64,000 bases of DNA from Branchipolynoe longqiensis (Eukaryota; Annelida; Polychaeta; Phyllodocida; Polynoidae). Below the pieces are notes generated by a model. That model was given only the letters and a program-made list of their open reading frames with translations, was not told the DNA's origin and made no database searches. The stretch spans positions 1-64,000 of the forward strand of contig JASIRB010004218.1 in the NCBI GenBank assembly GCA_030323885.1, written 5' to 3'. A program made the position numbers and the translations under genes. Within the stretch, counting starts at the first letter, position 1, and each line of letters starts with the position of its first letter. Below are positions 22,550 through 34,220 of the stretch, in pieces.

Positions 22550-23590
22550 TTTGAGCTGTCAGGGCGGCACAAAAAGAAGCTGGCAGGTCTTTTTGGACAT
22601 GCGGAAGGAGATGCTGGATGTTGGAGTCGACTTGGAGCCAGTTAATTAAGCCAAAGGCTAGGGCCTCAACTGAGATACTGGGTGTTATTCTGGAAAGTGA
22701 TGTATTAAGAATGTGGAGGAATATAGGGGTGGGATTTGGGTCGGAGGCAGGGGGGTCACTTGGTGTGGAGGGGAAGGTGGTTTGGGTGAAGGAGTCAGCA
22801 GTGGCTACAGTTTGAGTGGAGATGGATCTGGTCTGTGGGTGGGAGGAGTAGGGGTGGCAGACCTTGGGTTTGGGGGCGGTGAGGTTGAGGGAGAGGAGTG
22901 AGGGGGGCAGAGGGGCAGGGCTGCAGGGACAATGCGTTGGTGGTGGTGGTGAGGGGTGGGTAGGAGGAAGCAGAGGGAGAAGGAGGGGCAGTGGAAGGGA
23001 GGGCATCAGGTTGGACAGGCAGGGCAGCAGTAGGGGGGGCCTCAGGTTGGGTGGGGGGAGTGGGGCAGGCAGGAGGGGGAAGTAGGGGTGGGTTTAGCCG
23101 CTTCCACAGCTGGATGCGCACTGGGCAGTCTGTACTCTTGGCTTTGTGATTACCTTTGCAGGCAGAGCACCTGACGGGTGCCTCACAGTTAGCGGCAATG
23201 TGCCCCGGAGCGGCACAGCGTGCACAGACAGCGGCAGTGGCTTTGCATTCGTGCCTGTAATGGCCGTATTGTTGGCAGGTGGTGCAAAAGGTTGGTCTGA
23301 GGTGAGGAGTGGCGATTCGTAGGAGACCATAGGCTCCACAGTCAAGCCGGCAAGTGGTGTCTATTGGATGGTCAGTGAAGACATTGGCACAGTAAGTGGC
23401 AATGTCTCCCTTCTTTATCCGGGAGGCGCTGACAATGGAATGTCGTCCTATCAGGTCGGCGGGGTTTATGCGTGGGTGGAGGCCAGAGATGACATAGTGG
23501 TGCATCTTGGCTGATCCACGCATCTCCGTAAAAGTTGTTGAGGCTCGGAGTCTGTCGAGGGAAACCTGTGTCTTGCTAGCAGTGTAGTCA
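22533..23590 (-). pseudogene. I-type LINE ORF1 with three zinc knuckles, N-terminus lost
   Basis: The block FTEMRGSAKMHHYVISGLHP is followed by IDTTCRLDCGAYGLLRI and three CCHC knuckles: CTTCQQYGHYRHEC, CARCAAPGHIAANC and CSACKGNHKAKSTDC. A Pro-rich segment, then ITPSISVEALAFGLINWL near the end, completes it. The frame is open for at least 340 codons. The N-terminal part is missing where the element joins unrelated AT-rich DNA, and the apparent start codons there lie outside the family homology. It would bind LINE RNA if complete. Confidence 0.85.
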
Positions 23591-23854
23591 AATATTATTT
23601 GACTACAAACAACAAACAACAACATAGTTTATTGTTCAGACATTATCACATATTTATGTATCTTTTGCACAGATTAAATTGTTTGAAGTATATTTGAAAT
23701 TGATCTACATTGATTTCTGTTTAAATCAGACAATATCACTACTTAATGAATGGGAAACTCATCCTGCAAGGGTATGCTCGATATTACTCAGTGGTAACCC
23801 GTTTTTCATCCTTTCGTCGCTGTGGACCGTTCTCCATCATTTTGCCATCTAATA

Positions 23855-23940
23855 TCAATAAAAGATGATAATTATAAGTGCTCATATATCATAGCCCCTA
23901 ATGTCAAAATCTGTGTGTGTATCAGTGATATATAGTCCTA
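23855..23940 (+). repeat. Diverged repeat shared with 11,205-11,300
   Basis: Both contain agatgataattat, then ctcatatatcatagccccta or a near match, then a tgtgtg stretch. It ends about 130 bp before the TMEM60 start codon. Confidence 0.5.
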
Positions 23941-24067
23941 AAAACACACGGCACCTAGCGGAAGACATGGGAACTGGAACCCAACTACACCATTTCATAT
24001 GACTACCCTTTGCCAAATCACTCTTCTAAACGGAGGCGTAAAACCCATAAGTAAGTAAACTAACAAG

Positions 24068-24445
24068 ATGGCGACGATTCATCGTGCACTGTTCACTTGG
24101 TTCATGTTATTAATGTTTGTTATCTTCTTAGTTGTACGGTTAGACCAACGTGTACAATGGAATTGGTTCATTATATTCCTTCCGATGTGGTTGTTCGATG
24201 GCGTAATGATCGCATACAACGTTTTTTATATGATCACACACTGTAAAAACGGCTACGACCGCAACGATCAGTCAATGGTCCGCAAAGTGGCCGCCTTGGC
24301 AGGAATGTTTTTCAAGCTAAGCTTCCAAGTCGCGCTCTTTCTGCGCCTACAATATTTCCACTCCGTGCCCCTCTACTTCGTCATGATTCCTGCATGGATT
24401 CTTCTCATCTTCCTCATCGGTGACGTGTCGTTACGTCTACGGTGA
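24068..24445 (+). CDS. TMEM60: TMEM60 family multi-pass membrane protein, intronless
   Basis: 125 residues from the ATG at 24,068 (context acaagATGG). Four hydrophobic segments are visible at about residues 7-25, 34-55, 76-94 and 102-120. Between segments 1 and 2 the family block RLDQRVQWNWFIIFLPMWLFD is clear. A CKNGYDRNDQ loop follows segment 2, as in vertebrate TMEM60, which is also single-exon and of similar length (about 130 aa). Its molecular function is unknown. Oddity: after the TGA the same frame stays open for 79 more codons (see the next entry). The alternative, TMEM185, is longer. I am confident this is a working host gene: the ORF is clean while all around is decayed. Confidence 0.9.
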   Translation: MATIHRALFTWFMLLMFVIFLVVRLDQRVQWNWFIIFLPMWLFDGVMIAYNVFYMITHCKNGYDRNDQSMVRKVAALAGMFFKLSFQVALFLRLQYFHSVPLYFVMIPAWILLIFLIGDVSLRLR

Positions 24446-24688
24446 CAGATTACCTGGAGGCGGGCAGCGGACGGTACAGCGCGCAGTGACTTGAGCTACA
24501 GCCGGGTGACCACGACTGCTCCGGAGAATCCCGGAGGCGGGGGACTCGTCCGCAAAAGACCGGGGCTGGGTCCAGAGGACGGCGAGGGACTGGGTGTTGG
24601 GCAAAGGGACGATGAAGAAGATGCAGCTGAAAATGAAGACGATGAGGAGGAAGACGACATCGGGAGCTGGTTCATCAGCTGGTGATAC
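24446..24688 (+). other. In-frame, stop-free extension after TMEM60 TGA
   Basis: Directly after TGA (next base C) the same frame runs 79 codons to TGA at 24,686-24,688. The predicted peptide is Gly/Pro-rich, then strongly acidic (DDEEDAAENEDDEEEDD), ending IGSWFISW. It may be simply 3' UTR of high GC content, or a readthrough extension that would add an acidic tail on one face of the membrane. Confidence 0.35.
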
Positions 24689-24699
24689 CAGTATGAGCT

Positions 24700-25278
24700 G
24701 GTGACGTCATAAACTTGATAAAAACATGACAACACTAGAGTCTAGACTGATGACGTGATCATGCCTCATGGTGATGTGCGTGACATTGCCAGCATCCAAT
24801 GATCCATAATCCTGACATGAGCATGTCAACGTCATTGTATTTCATACTAATTCGCCCCCTAAGGCTAAGCACGACTGCCAACGCTCATCAGGGCTAAGTA
24901 ATCCTTATTATTAAATAGTAATCTAGCCGACATGGGATGCCAATGCAATGGTTAGTAGTGCAAACATATAAGGTCTTCCAAGTTCCATCTGGCGTGTGTT
25001 GCAAACCTCCACGTCGTATCAGACGTATGAAATATCAACTTCAACTTCTTCAAGTACACCAAATTTAAACCAAACTATGTTCTACGAATTTCTTGAGTAT
25101 GTCAATGAACATATTAGCTGTAGAACTGCAAGCCAATTATTTTATGAATAATTTTTTTATGTTATGCTCTATAAGACTTATTTAGCTATTGAGACAGAAT
25201 ATGTGAACGTGGCATTGGTGATTTACCATGGCGTTCCTTACATACGCAATTTACACTGCATGGTGCATGGATTAACGT
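24700..25278. other. No gene seen; 3' flank of TMEM60
   Basis: AT-rich. A possible ATTAAA polyadenylation signal lies at about 24,914. No other coding signal was seen. A (TA)n run begins at 25,284. Confidence 0.4.
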
Positions 25279-25314
25279 CTGTGTATATATATATATATAT
25301 ATATAAATATATAT

Positions 25315-25834
25315 ATGGGTCATTCTCGGAAACTGTACTACTTTTGTGACATGGAAACCAAAATTGAGAACATTTAAAATAATAGCAGAATCCATATTCA
25401 TATGAAAGTTTATGTTGTGCATGTCAGAGTTGAAATTCATTGTTTTCACATTTTAATTGTATGCAAATTGAGAAAGCTGTTAATATTAACCATGTAACAT
25501 CCATCCATATCATTATTTCAACACACATCCATAAAATCATTTTAACACACAGAACAAATTCAAACAATTTTTTTTTTATTACAGTTAAGCAAAAAGGTGG
25601 AAAAAAAACGTCTGGGTAGATGCATGGTGTCAATATGCCAATTTTCATATAATCATATAAAAAATACATTTATGAGATTGATTAAATTCCTGTAGTATTG
25701 CTAACATGCTTAATAGTAATACACCGAGTCAACAATAACTATTTAACTTGCTATCCCCCCAAAAAGAGGCAATGTCATTAACGATGTAACATGGAAACCA
25801 AATATTTGGTACACATTTTCTGTGAATGATCCAT
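25315..25834. mobile_element. 520-bp MITE inserted in (TA)n
   Basis: The left end atgggtcattctcggaaa pairs with the right end (tttctgtgaatgatccat) as an imperfect inverted repeat. Both sides are TA microsatellite. The left end is close to that of the element at 43,802-44,547 (atgggtcactctcctgaaaa). There is no coding capacity. The phrase gacatggaaaccaaa near the left end recurs as aacatggaaaccaaa near the right. Confidence 0.65.
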
Positions 25835-26760
25835 GTATATATATTATACATTTTTGTTGTTTAATTATGGGTTATATATATATGCTTAGTTATGGGTCAT
25901 ATAGTTAGTATGCAGTGTTTCAAACTTCAAAGCAGATATAAATATAATTAAGTTTTGTAACATCTGAACTATTGGTTTCCTCAAGACGGTTCTGCACAAT
26001 TCTTACGTCGGAATTGGGCTTTGGAGAAGGCTGCAAGGAGAACCAAGTCCGCACGCCAACACCCCGAGCACAGAAGACTGACTTCACAGACTGCTTAAAA
26101 CAGTACTGGTATTGGTCACATTGCAACAAGAGGCAGCGTTCTCACATGCAATATGACGAAGGCTACGACTGTCAGTGCCTAGGGCATGGGGATTAAAAAA
26201 ACACCTTATTAATGCCTCGGAGTTACGGCATGCCTGCGGCGGCGCTAAGTCGCCGCATTGGCCAGGCCGCACGGTGAGTTATGGTGACCATATGTTTCTT
26301 TGCTCGGCACAAGGTGTTGTGGTATTTTTAAGTTGGAGTTATCTTAACTTCGAAAAATCTCAACGCCGCAATCCTGGCAATCCAGACTCCACAACACTGT
26401 ACAATCACCTTTGTTGACATCAATGAAAAGGTTGTAAAATGAATATCAATATGGTACAAAATTCATGTTTGTGTGATCAATATTAAGAAAGTTATGACTT
26501 TTTTGGTATATTAAATACATGTATAAATTCAACACAAACCGTACGATTTGTGAAGAGATAAACTGCAGACCATAACGCCGTAACATTTGCATAAACCACA
26601 AGACAGACCGCAGCACCATATGGCTATCACAGCATTTCTGACCTAAGTATAACATAGTGCCACGGGCTACTATGTGTAGCTTTCTGGTTTTTAATTGCCT
26701 AAAACCATGCTGAGTAAATTGAAACTTGATAGATCAACGAAGAGTTGGATAACTGCAAAT
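25835..26760. other. No gene supported
   Basis: A GC-richer island at 25,985-26,275 has open frames in both directions with several Cys codons and ends near a GGTGAGT, but no family is recognised. The rest is AT-rich. Confidence 0.35.
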
Positions 26761-27180
26761 CAGGGATGAAAGTGGTCTCGGCAAAAAAAAGTGGAAATGC
26801 GGGTGTTCTCCCGTATGCTTAGCATTGTCAGGGGATCACAGAAAATTACCGGAAGTCAGGTCTAATACATATTGGTATACGCTGATACTGCTGCGGCATT
26901 TTGAATCATGTATTAGTATATGCTGAGCGTGCTGCATGGTTTGAAGCACGTATTGGTAGTATACACCGATAGTGCTGCGGCGTCTGCACCATGTATTAAT
27001 ATACGCTGCTGGGGCTTTAAATGGCGTATTAGTATATATACTGATGGTCCTGCTGCGTTAAATGCCATATTAGTATACACTTATAGTGCTGCGGCGTTTG
27101 AACAACATATTAGTATACACTTATAGTGCTGCGGGATTGCAGTAGGGGAAATCCGCGAAATCACAGATCTTTCATCCCTG
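26761..27180. mobile_element. CAGGGATGAAAG element with internal minisatellite, copy 1
   Basis: It begins cagggatgaaag and ends ctttcatccctg, a 12-bp perfect terminal inverted repeat. Inside are about seven degenerate units of 35-45 bp built on tattagtatacgctgatag followed by tgctgcggcg. Copy 2 at 49,302-49,622 shares the ends and the unit but has fewer units. There is no ORF. Confidence 0.8.
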
Positions 27181-27364
27181 CTATATTAATTTAACGCCCC
27201 TAAGGGTGCTCAGTAAATCAATGGGGGATTAAAAATTCGATAGTATTATTCATGACAATCATTGTTAAACCTTCAAGATGTTAGATCAGGTTCAGTGTTT
27301 ATTCTCATATATATATTTCTATTACATTCGTTCATTAATCAAGGGAGCGACAAGCATACATTTT

Positions 27365-27474
27365 TAAGTCATTGGTTTGACTCGTCCAGGGTTTGAGCCC
27401 CATAGGCTCGAATCCCATGACCGGCCATACAGGAAGCGGACATTCTACTCATTCGGCCATCCCATTTCTATATT
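27365..27474 (-). mobile_element. tRNA-derived SINE, head fragment
   Basis: aagtcattggtttgactcg followed by a reversed tRNA-like head that ends attcggccatccca, as in the full copy at 39,363-39,701. The body and tail are missing. Confidence 0.7.
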
Positions 27475-27589
27475 TGTCAAAGTATTATAGACAACCGGTT
27501 TTCTTTATAGAATTAATATTTTGCATGCACTGCAGGAAAAAAGTATTCTAGCTTTCAGTGGGTGCTCACGCAATTCTTAATAATTATAT

Positions 27590-27609
27590 ATGTGTGCGTG
27601 TGTGCGTGT

Positions 27610-27675
<66 letters not shown>
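27590..27675 (+). repeat. (GT)n(TA)n microsatellite
   Basis: gtgtgcgtgtgtg runs into a pure TA tract of about 17 units. Confidence 0.95.
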
Positions 27676-27676
<1 letters not shown>

Positions 27677-28439
27677 TACCCCAAACACAGGCTGATTACT
27701 TGTTGAATATGCCAAATTCTGTCCAAAAAATGCTCTACTTCAACACCCTGGCAAAACAAACCACAAAGGATTTTTACAAATGTATTACAGCAGAAACAAC
27801 CTTTGTTCTCTTACCTTTAATCTGGTCTTGGATTCATTTTATTATTCAAATAAATAAGCCTCATATAGCTAAATAAAAACTACCACCAACTCCCAGTTTT
27901 CACTCTCAAACCATGGTAATTCCCAGGTGGAGATATGTCATGGTATCCCCAGTAGAATTAGCTAGTGTACATCCAATTTGTGCAACAACGCCATTTGTTG
28001 ATCAAAGTACCCAGGAAAAAGGTACTAATACCCCTAGATAGGTGAGATTCCGAGCTTTCCATTCATATAAAACTGTATATGTTTTAATTTGAGAGAAAAT
28101 GCAACAACAAAATTGATTGAAATTTGAAGTTACAAAAATTTCCATTTCAAGTGCTATTTTCTACTGAAAATATAATTTTAAAACCCTTAAAAGTTGGTAT
28201 TGAATTAAAGAGAATTTAATTCCGTGTCCAATCATGATTACCAGTGCTCATGCTAACCTATGGCGCTCATGCGCACGGCGATTTAATCACTAAAAATTGG
28301 GGGGTATTTTTCTTTTTTTTTGTAATTTAAAAAAATTTGGGGTACATTAGTAGTTTATTCATGAGAACTGGTCTTCCTCATTCCACTGCTCATTCCCCTA
28401 GTTTTGATTTTGGGAGCTATAACAAATATTAGCTTTGAG

Positions 28440-29710
28440 CAGGACTGATAGAGTAACAACCTAAAAACATCCATATCTTCCTTAATATTAGATCAATTTT
28501 GACAATTGAAATGTCATTTTCTTTCAAATTCAATGTCCTAACAAGTGAAATCCATTAAATCAAGCTCAAACCTGTTTTTAAAAATCACTTGGGATACCTA
28601 TGTGGTAGTAGTACTTATTACCTGACTGGCCATGTGCAAGGATTCTTGCTACTTTTGAAGAAATATATAAAATCATTGTAAAATTAAAATAATTCACATC
28701 TATCAAAGTTTATTATATAGATTATGATGTAAATAGAAGGAGCATATTGAGGATAATACAATCTCCAGATTTCATGGAATTATCTTGTACATTTGTTTTT
28801 CTGTGCCATTTCAAACTTGCTCAAAATTGGGCATTTTTTGCCAGATTTGATCACAATCATTATAAAATTAAAATAATTCGCATATTGTACATACTGTAAA
28901 TAGAAAGAGCATATTGACGATAATAAAGCCTGAAGATTTCATGCAATTATCTTGTACGGGTGATTTTCTGTCATTTTGAACTTGCTCAAAATTGGGCAAT
29001 TTGCCAGATTTGATCATAATCATTGTAAAATTAAAATAATTCACATATATCAAAGTGAATTTTTTATAATTGAAATAGAAAGAAGATATTGAGCCTAATA
29101 AAGCCTGAAAATTTCATGCAATTATCTTGTACGGGTGATTTTCTGTGTCATTTAAAACGTTCTCATTTTTTACCAGATTTTATCACTTGCCAAATTGAGC
29201 TCTGGACCATTTTGGACCTATTTCTATCAACTTTTCCCAATCGTATGCGGTCCTGAAAAAAAATAGAGGTGACAAGACTCACCTATAGGTCAGGGAGAAA
29301 TATAAATAATCCATCTGGGGTGCATATTTTTTTCACAAGCGCACCTCTAAAAGTGCTTCACAGCTAAATTTGAAAAATGGTGAGTTGTGGGAAATTGTAG
29401 TTTTTAGCATTTTTGAAGATCCATATCTTGAAATGTAACCATCTCATACCCCTAGATCTCTATATTCTCTTTATACAGGCCATGAAATCACCAGAAAAAA
29501 CATTAGAAGTGAGATAAGGTGACTAGTTTTAATTTGGGGGACCATCAAAAATGCTATCTTTTTAGGTTCGGATGGGCCCAATTAAGTAACAACCTAAAAA
29601 CGCCCATATCTTCCTTAATATTAGAGCGATTTTGATAAATGAAGTATCATTTTGTTTCAAATTAAACATACTAACAGATGAAATCCATTAAATTAAGCTC
29701 ATATATAAAA
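28440..29710. repeat. AT-rich tandem repeats (~170 bp, 3 units) between 120-bp direct repeats
   Basis: Units share aatcattgtaaaattaaaat and aattatcttgtac, which occur near 28,790, 28,957 and 29,132 (spacings 167 and 175). Direct repeats of about 120 bp, starting agtaacaacctaaaaac, flank them at about 28,453 and 29,585. No protein-coding signal was seen. Confidence 0.7.
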
Positions 29711-30147
29711 CTTCTGAACGATTGGAGTGTCACACCCCATGCAGGGGGTTGAGCAGTGCATACTGGACACCCCATCCGCCTAGGTGTGGGTGGGGGCACT
29801 CCAGATCTTATTACACGCAATAATGGTCTTATCACTATCCATATATATATATGTAAATAAGCCAGACAACGACTGAATATATCGAAATTGTATATATATA
29901 TATATATAAATGTGTAAATTATATATATATGTGTGTTTTATTTTTTCCCCTCTCCATCCCCCCTCTTCACTCCCCTTTCCATTTCTCACTCATATAGGAT
30001 GTATAATTTATTATGCGTATATAAAAGGGGTGGAGCTCTAGCCTGATTTTTATTATTATTTATTATTACTTCTCGATGTATTATGTCAAATCTCTGACTT
30101 GCCCGTATTTTCCCCGGTATTGCCTATGTGAGCGCCACCACCGGCTA

Positions 30148-30618
30148 AAGCTAAGACTCCTTCTATGCGGTATGCGAATGGGAGGATTCCTTCTACGCGG
30201 TATACTCCATACTGCACTGTATATGACCTAATATGGCATTTATATCTATGTACCTCTTGGTACGTCACATGGGGGTTCCTACCTTTATAATTACCAAATT
30301 ATAGATAAGTATTCATATTTTTGTGTCTATGGTAGCATTTTTACCAACCCGAACCACCACCACTACCATATGTTTCCCCTCTGCACCCCTGTGTGTGACT
30401 GTTCCGTAATGATCAGTCGCCTCTCCTAGTCTAAAACTAATGGACAAGCGCGACTGAGGTTTCTATTCGCATACCGTGTGCCGCACCGATCTCTACAGGG
30501 ACCGATCGAGTTGCCGCATTCGCATTCGCATACCGTGTGTAAGGGATGTAGCCCATTGACTTCAAGGCGTTTCGATTTTTTGCCGCATTCGCATACCGCG
30601 TTTAAGGAATCTTAGCTT
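30148..30618. mobile_element. 471-bp MITE-like element
   Basis: The left end aagctaagactccttctatg and the right end are imperfect inverted repeats of about 33 bp. The inner motif gcattcgcataccg(t/c) recurs several times in the right half. There is no ORF. Confidence 0.65.
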
Positions 30619-30660
30619 AATTCTGGCTGGTGGGCAGGCAGGGCAGTCACTCTCATCCCT

Positions 30661-30684
30661 TATATATATATATATATATATATA
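30661..30684. repeat. (TA)n microsatellite at the DIRS border
   Basis: Pure TA tract touching the left end of DIRS copy 1. A similar tract (42,071-42,090) touches the same end of copy 2. Confidence 0.9.
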
Positions 30685-31390
30685 TTTTTCACCTCGGTAC
30701 TAAGCCTCTGGCTACTCATAACCCAGGGAGAAGGAAGCACATCTGGGTTCAGCAATTAGAATAAATCCAAGCACAGCGACACACACTGTGTGGTTCAAGG
30801 TTAGTTTTTGCTTTATTTCATGTCATTGAGCCATATTTGACATGTTTTGGTGATATATTAATGATATTTTATGACCCTAGAATACATGGAGGATATTTAT
30901 TCTTGGGTTTTTACCGTGTTTTCGGTCTTTTTAACGATATAAAGGTTACTCGACTGGGTGATATTAGGCTCGCGCAGTTTTAGCGTGGTGACCTAGTTCT
31001 TTTGTTTACTGTCGCCTAGATTACGAGGCTTGTAAGGGATTTTCGGTTTCGAGTTTCCTTTGTTGCACGGATTAAATTAGGTAAAAAGTAGCTGGTAATC
31101 GTTCAAATTTAATGTTTAAACGGTGAGCCGACAGAGCGATAATAGACTCGTGCAGAACGGGGACGCATCCTGACCTACATCCTTTGTTTACTGTACTTTT
31201 AGAACACTACGGTGATGGTGGAATGGTCATTGAGTGACAATATTTTTTGAAGCGCCGCACATTTAAGGCGTGGGGTTTCAAATGGCTGAACGTTCCTTAT
31301 TTTATGATGGGTTTTTTAAAATAAAAACCAAATAGAGCTTATAAGGCGCCAATTTCTTAGTTCATTTTTTTCAATTTTCCGCCAATTTCC

Positions 31391-31690
31391 GAACGGAGAG
31401 AGGTGTGGTTGGAGCCACACCTCGTCAGGATATTTCCTAAAGGTATTACATTGTTAAAAGTTTACTTTGCTGAACGGAGAGAGGTGGTTGGAGCAACACC
31501 TCGTCGGGGTATTTCCTAAAAAGTTTTAGTGTTAAAACGTTTAAATTGCCGCCCGTTGCCAAACGGAGAGGGGTGTGGTTGGAGCCACACCTCGTTGGGA
31601 TATTTCCTAAAGGTATTACATTGTTAAAAGTTCAATTTGCCGAACGGAGAGAGGTGTGGTTGGAGCCACACCTCGTCAGGACTTGTTCCT
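31391..31690 (+). repeat. Four tandem ~83-bp units, each with a hairpin, in the DIRS 5' leader
   Basis: Units start at 31,391, 31,472, 31,561 and 31,642 (gaacggagag or aaacggagag). Each has the stem aggtgtgg / ccacacct around ttggag; in unit 2 the stem has decayed. Copy 2 of the element shows only one related unit (about 41,735-41,755). Confidence 0.85.
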
Positions 31691-32025
31691 GGGTTTCTGT
31701 TAAGATTCCCCACGTGGTGTTACTTAGGCATACTTCCAAATTTGGTAGCATTTTCTCCAACTTGTTGGCATAAGAAGCCACAGGAGGGAGAAGTGTACGG
31801 GATGGAGAGTGTGGGAGGGTACCGATACACTGGTCCCCCCTCGTTTGGTTTTGGTTTCAATACCACTAACCTACGACACTCACACAAATTTCTCTCACGC
31901 CTGTGTTGGAACGGTGTAAATACATTCTCCAACACCAGTAAATGCACAAACTGGGGTTTCTTAACCTGTTTTGTGACATTTGGTTGAGCACACTCTAACA
32001 TTCTTTTGATCGTTACGGGGTTCTG

Positions 32026-32403
32026 ATGGCTACGAACCGCAGTAAGCCCAAGGCTCCCATATCTGATGATGAGGACTCGTCACTGGTGTTGACGGTTCCA
32101 GCCTCCCCAGAACACCAGGTGTCGGAGGAGGTCAGTGGTCAGGCTTTAAGGAGATCGATTCCGACGTCAAGATGACAGAGGATTCCGTTTACGGAAGAGC
32201 CAGTACAGGAAAGAGTACAAACCAGATAGGAAATTTCTGCGTTTTGTTTGGAATGATTAACTCTATGAGTTTAGTTGTATGCCAAATGGTTTAGCATGTG
32301 CTCTGCATTTATTTACAAAATCATTGAAGCCAATATTTTCGCTGATGGTTAGAAGAGGACATATAATGTTTCCTTATATTGATGATTCGTTTATTGTAGC
32401 TTA
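32026..32403 (+). pseudogene. DIRS ORF1 start joined by deletion to an RT remnant
   Basis: The ATG at 32,026 (MATNRSKPK) corresponds to the ORF1 start of copy 2 (MATKWSKAE). By about 32,222 the sequence already encodes RT: MPNGLACALHLFTKSLKP, then FPYIDDSFIVA with the YIDD active-site box near 32,375. Gag and the first RT motifs are therefore deleted. A stop interrupts the RT piece near 32,256. Confidence 0.75.
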
Positions 32404-32548
32404 AACACAAACTGAGGCAGGTCGCGGTACTGATAGGCATTATGATAGCTTATGCTCCAGCTATTCTATATGGGAAAGCGCATTTTAAGTCACTAGAAAT
32501 AGATAAGAACTTAGCATTATCTCCCACTAAAGGAATTTTGAATGTAAA

Positions 32549-33421
32549 ATGAGTATTTCACCAGAGGGTCTGGAAGATATTAGGTGGTGGTATGCACACA
32601 TTAATTCTTCTCCTAATCCCATTAGAATGGGTGAAGCCAATACCATAGTGACAACAGATGCATCGTTAGAGGGATGGGGAGCTCATAGAGGACAGCAAGC
32701 AACTGGTGGACGATGGTTAGAAGATGAAATCTCTGATCATATTAATGTTTTAGAACTTAGAGCCATTTATCTAGGTTTATGTAGTTTGGTGCGCATACCT
32801 AAGTTTCATGTTAGGGTGTCAACGGATAACACTACAGAGAGGGCTTACATTCGTAATATGGGGGAGGCCAGGTCCAAACCCTGTAACCAGATAGCCAAAT
32901 TAATTTGGAACTGGGCTCAGAAACGTGAGATATGGTTAACAGTGGCACATATTCCAGGCAGTCAGAATACATTAGCAGATAGGAAAAGCCGTCATTTTCA
33001 TGATCATTTAGAATGGTCTTTGAGTCAAAGCATTGTCTTAAATGGGGAAAACCACAAGTGGATTTGTTTGCATCAAGGAACAACAAAAAGATTTCCAAAT
33101 ATGTATCTTGGCATCCAGAGCCAGATGCTTGGCGAGTGGATGCTTTTTCTTTGGTTTGGGATAATAATTTTTATTATATATTCCCTCCATTCAGCATTAT
33201 CAGCAGAGTGGCTAGAAAGATCAGAATGGATCACTCACACGCAATTCTGGCGGCAGTGGCAATGGGAGCGAGAGACATGCTCAGGTTCCCACGAGCAGGG
33301 GAAAAAACTTACATCAAGGTCCGTTGACAACACACGGAGATGTGTCAACGACACGCCTGCTGGCATTCCTTTTCTGAAGAAACATTTGGAGCAATTTGGG
33401 CTCGACAAAATTACGCAATAA
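32549..33421 (+). pseudogene. DIRS RNase H and linker region
   Basis: The first Asp motif is VTTDASLEGWGAH near residue 35. HINVLELRAIYLGL follows (residues 70-83), then VSTDNTTERAYIRNMG. HIPGSQNTLAD closes the domain near residue 145. These are the signature blocks of DIRS-type RNase H. After about 33,010 the homology continues one frame over (PQVDLFASRNNK, SWHPEPDAW, FPPFSIISRV). That marks a frameshift, so the end of the long frame is not authentic. Confidence 0.85.
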
Positions 33422-33499
33422 AGACTGGTTTCAGATGCCTGGAGGAAAGGCACAGTTAAGCTGTATACTAGTTATTTGAAGAAATGAGGACTTCATTGT

Positions 33500-34220
33500 T
33501 TGATTAAGAACGTGAAGCCTTCGAAGCCTACAATAGCTCAGGTGGTTCATTTTCTAAGAATGCTAGAAGATGAAGGATTAGGATATGGTGCAATTAATGC
33601 AGCAAGATGTGCACTATCGATTGTTCTACTAAGGATAGATGGAGAAACAGTTGGGATACACCAAGTGGTACATTGGGTTTTGAGATCGGTTTATGAAAGA
33701 AACCCACCAAAACCAAAATATAATAGGTTTGGTATGTGACCGTAGTATTTAAGTTGTTCAAGGCATGGCCTAGTAATAGACATTTATCCATTAAACAATT
33801 AGGATTTAAGTTTGCGGTACTTTTGCTGCTCCTGACGGGCCATAGAGGACATACAATAGTAGCTTTGTTTTTAAATGGTTTGGAGATAGATAGCAAAGAA
33901 GAACGTTTGATTTGGACCAATTACTGAAATTGAACCACACAGGGGACCCACTGTCCACGGTGCATGTGAATAGTTTTCCTGATGACCAATGTATTTGTGT
34001 AGTGTCGGCTATTAGGACATATATATCAGGCTTCGATACTGGACGTTATGCATCCCATTCAACGAGAGGGGCTATGCTCTCTAAAGCAAGACAACTAGGA
34101 ATCTCAGTCAAGAGAATCCTGGCTCATGCAGGCTGGAAGATGGCTAGATCGTTTGCAAAACATTACAACAAACGACTAGAGAAGTCAAGCAGCCTAGCGA
34201 CTCGCTTACTCACCAACTAA
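33500..34220 (+). pseudogene. DIRS tyrosine recombinase
   Basis: The N-terminal SAM-like domain reads KPTIAQVVHFLRMLEDEGLG. The catalytic domain has LLLLTGHRGHTI (first Arg), SHSTRGAMLSKARQLGIS (His-x-x-Arg), AHAGW, and the nucleophile Tyr in FAKHYNKR near 34,165. All catalytic residues are present, but two frame changes (near 33,735 and 33,920) split the ORF. The enzyme would insert the circular DNA copy. After the stop the element continues into its 3' complementary region. Confidence 0.85.

Larger units (their letters stand above)
18546..23590 (-). mobile_element. I-type LINE, copy on - strand, 5'-truncated
   Basis: It has ORF1 and ORF2 in the usual order with a 17-nt overlap. ORF2 has endonuclease, RT and RNase H, and ORF1 has three zinc knuckles. 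RNase H plus this ORF1 type place it in the I group rather than Jockey or R1. ORF1 lacks its N-terminal part, which the + strand copy still has, so the 5' end is truncated at about 23,590. It has few frame breaks and is the best copy of the family in this window. Confidence 0.9.

Noticed and set aside
25985..26196. Cys-containing forward frame that could be an exon
   Set aside because: No recognised family, and no clear donor in phase; kept only as a GC-richer island.
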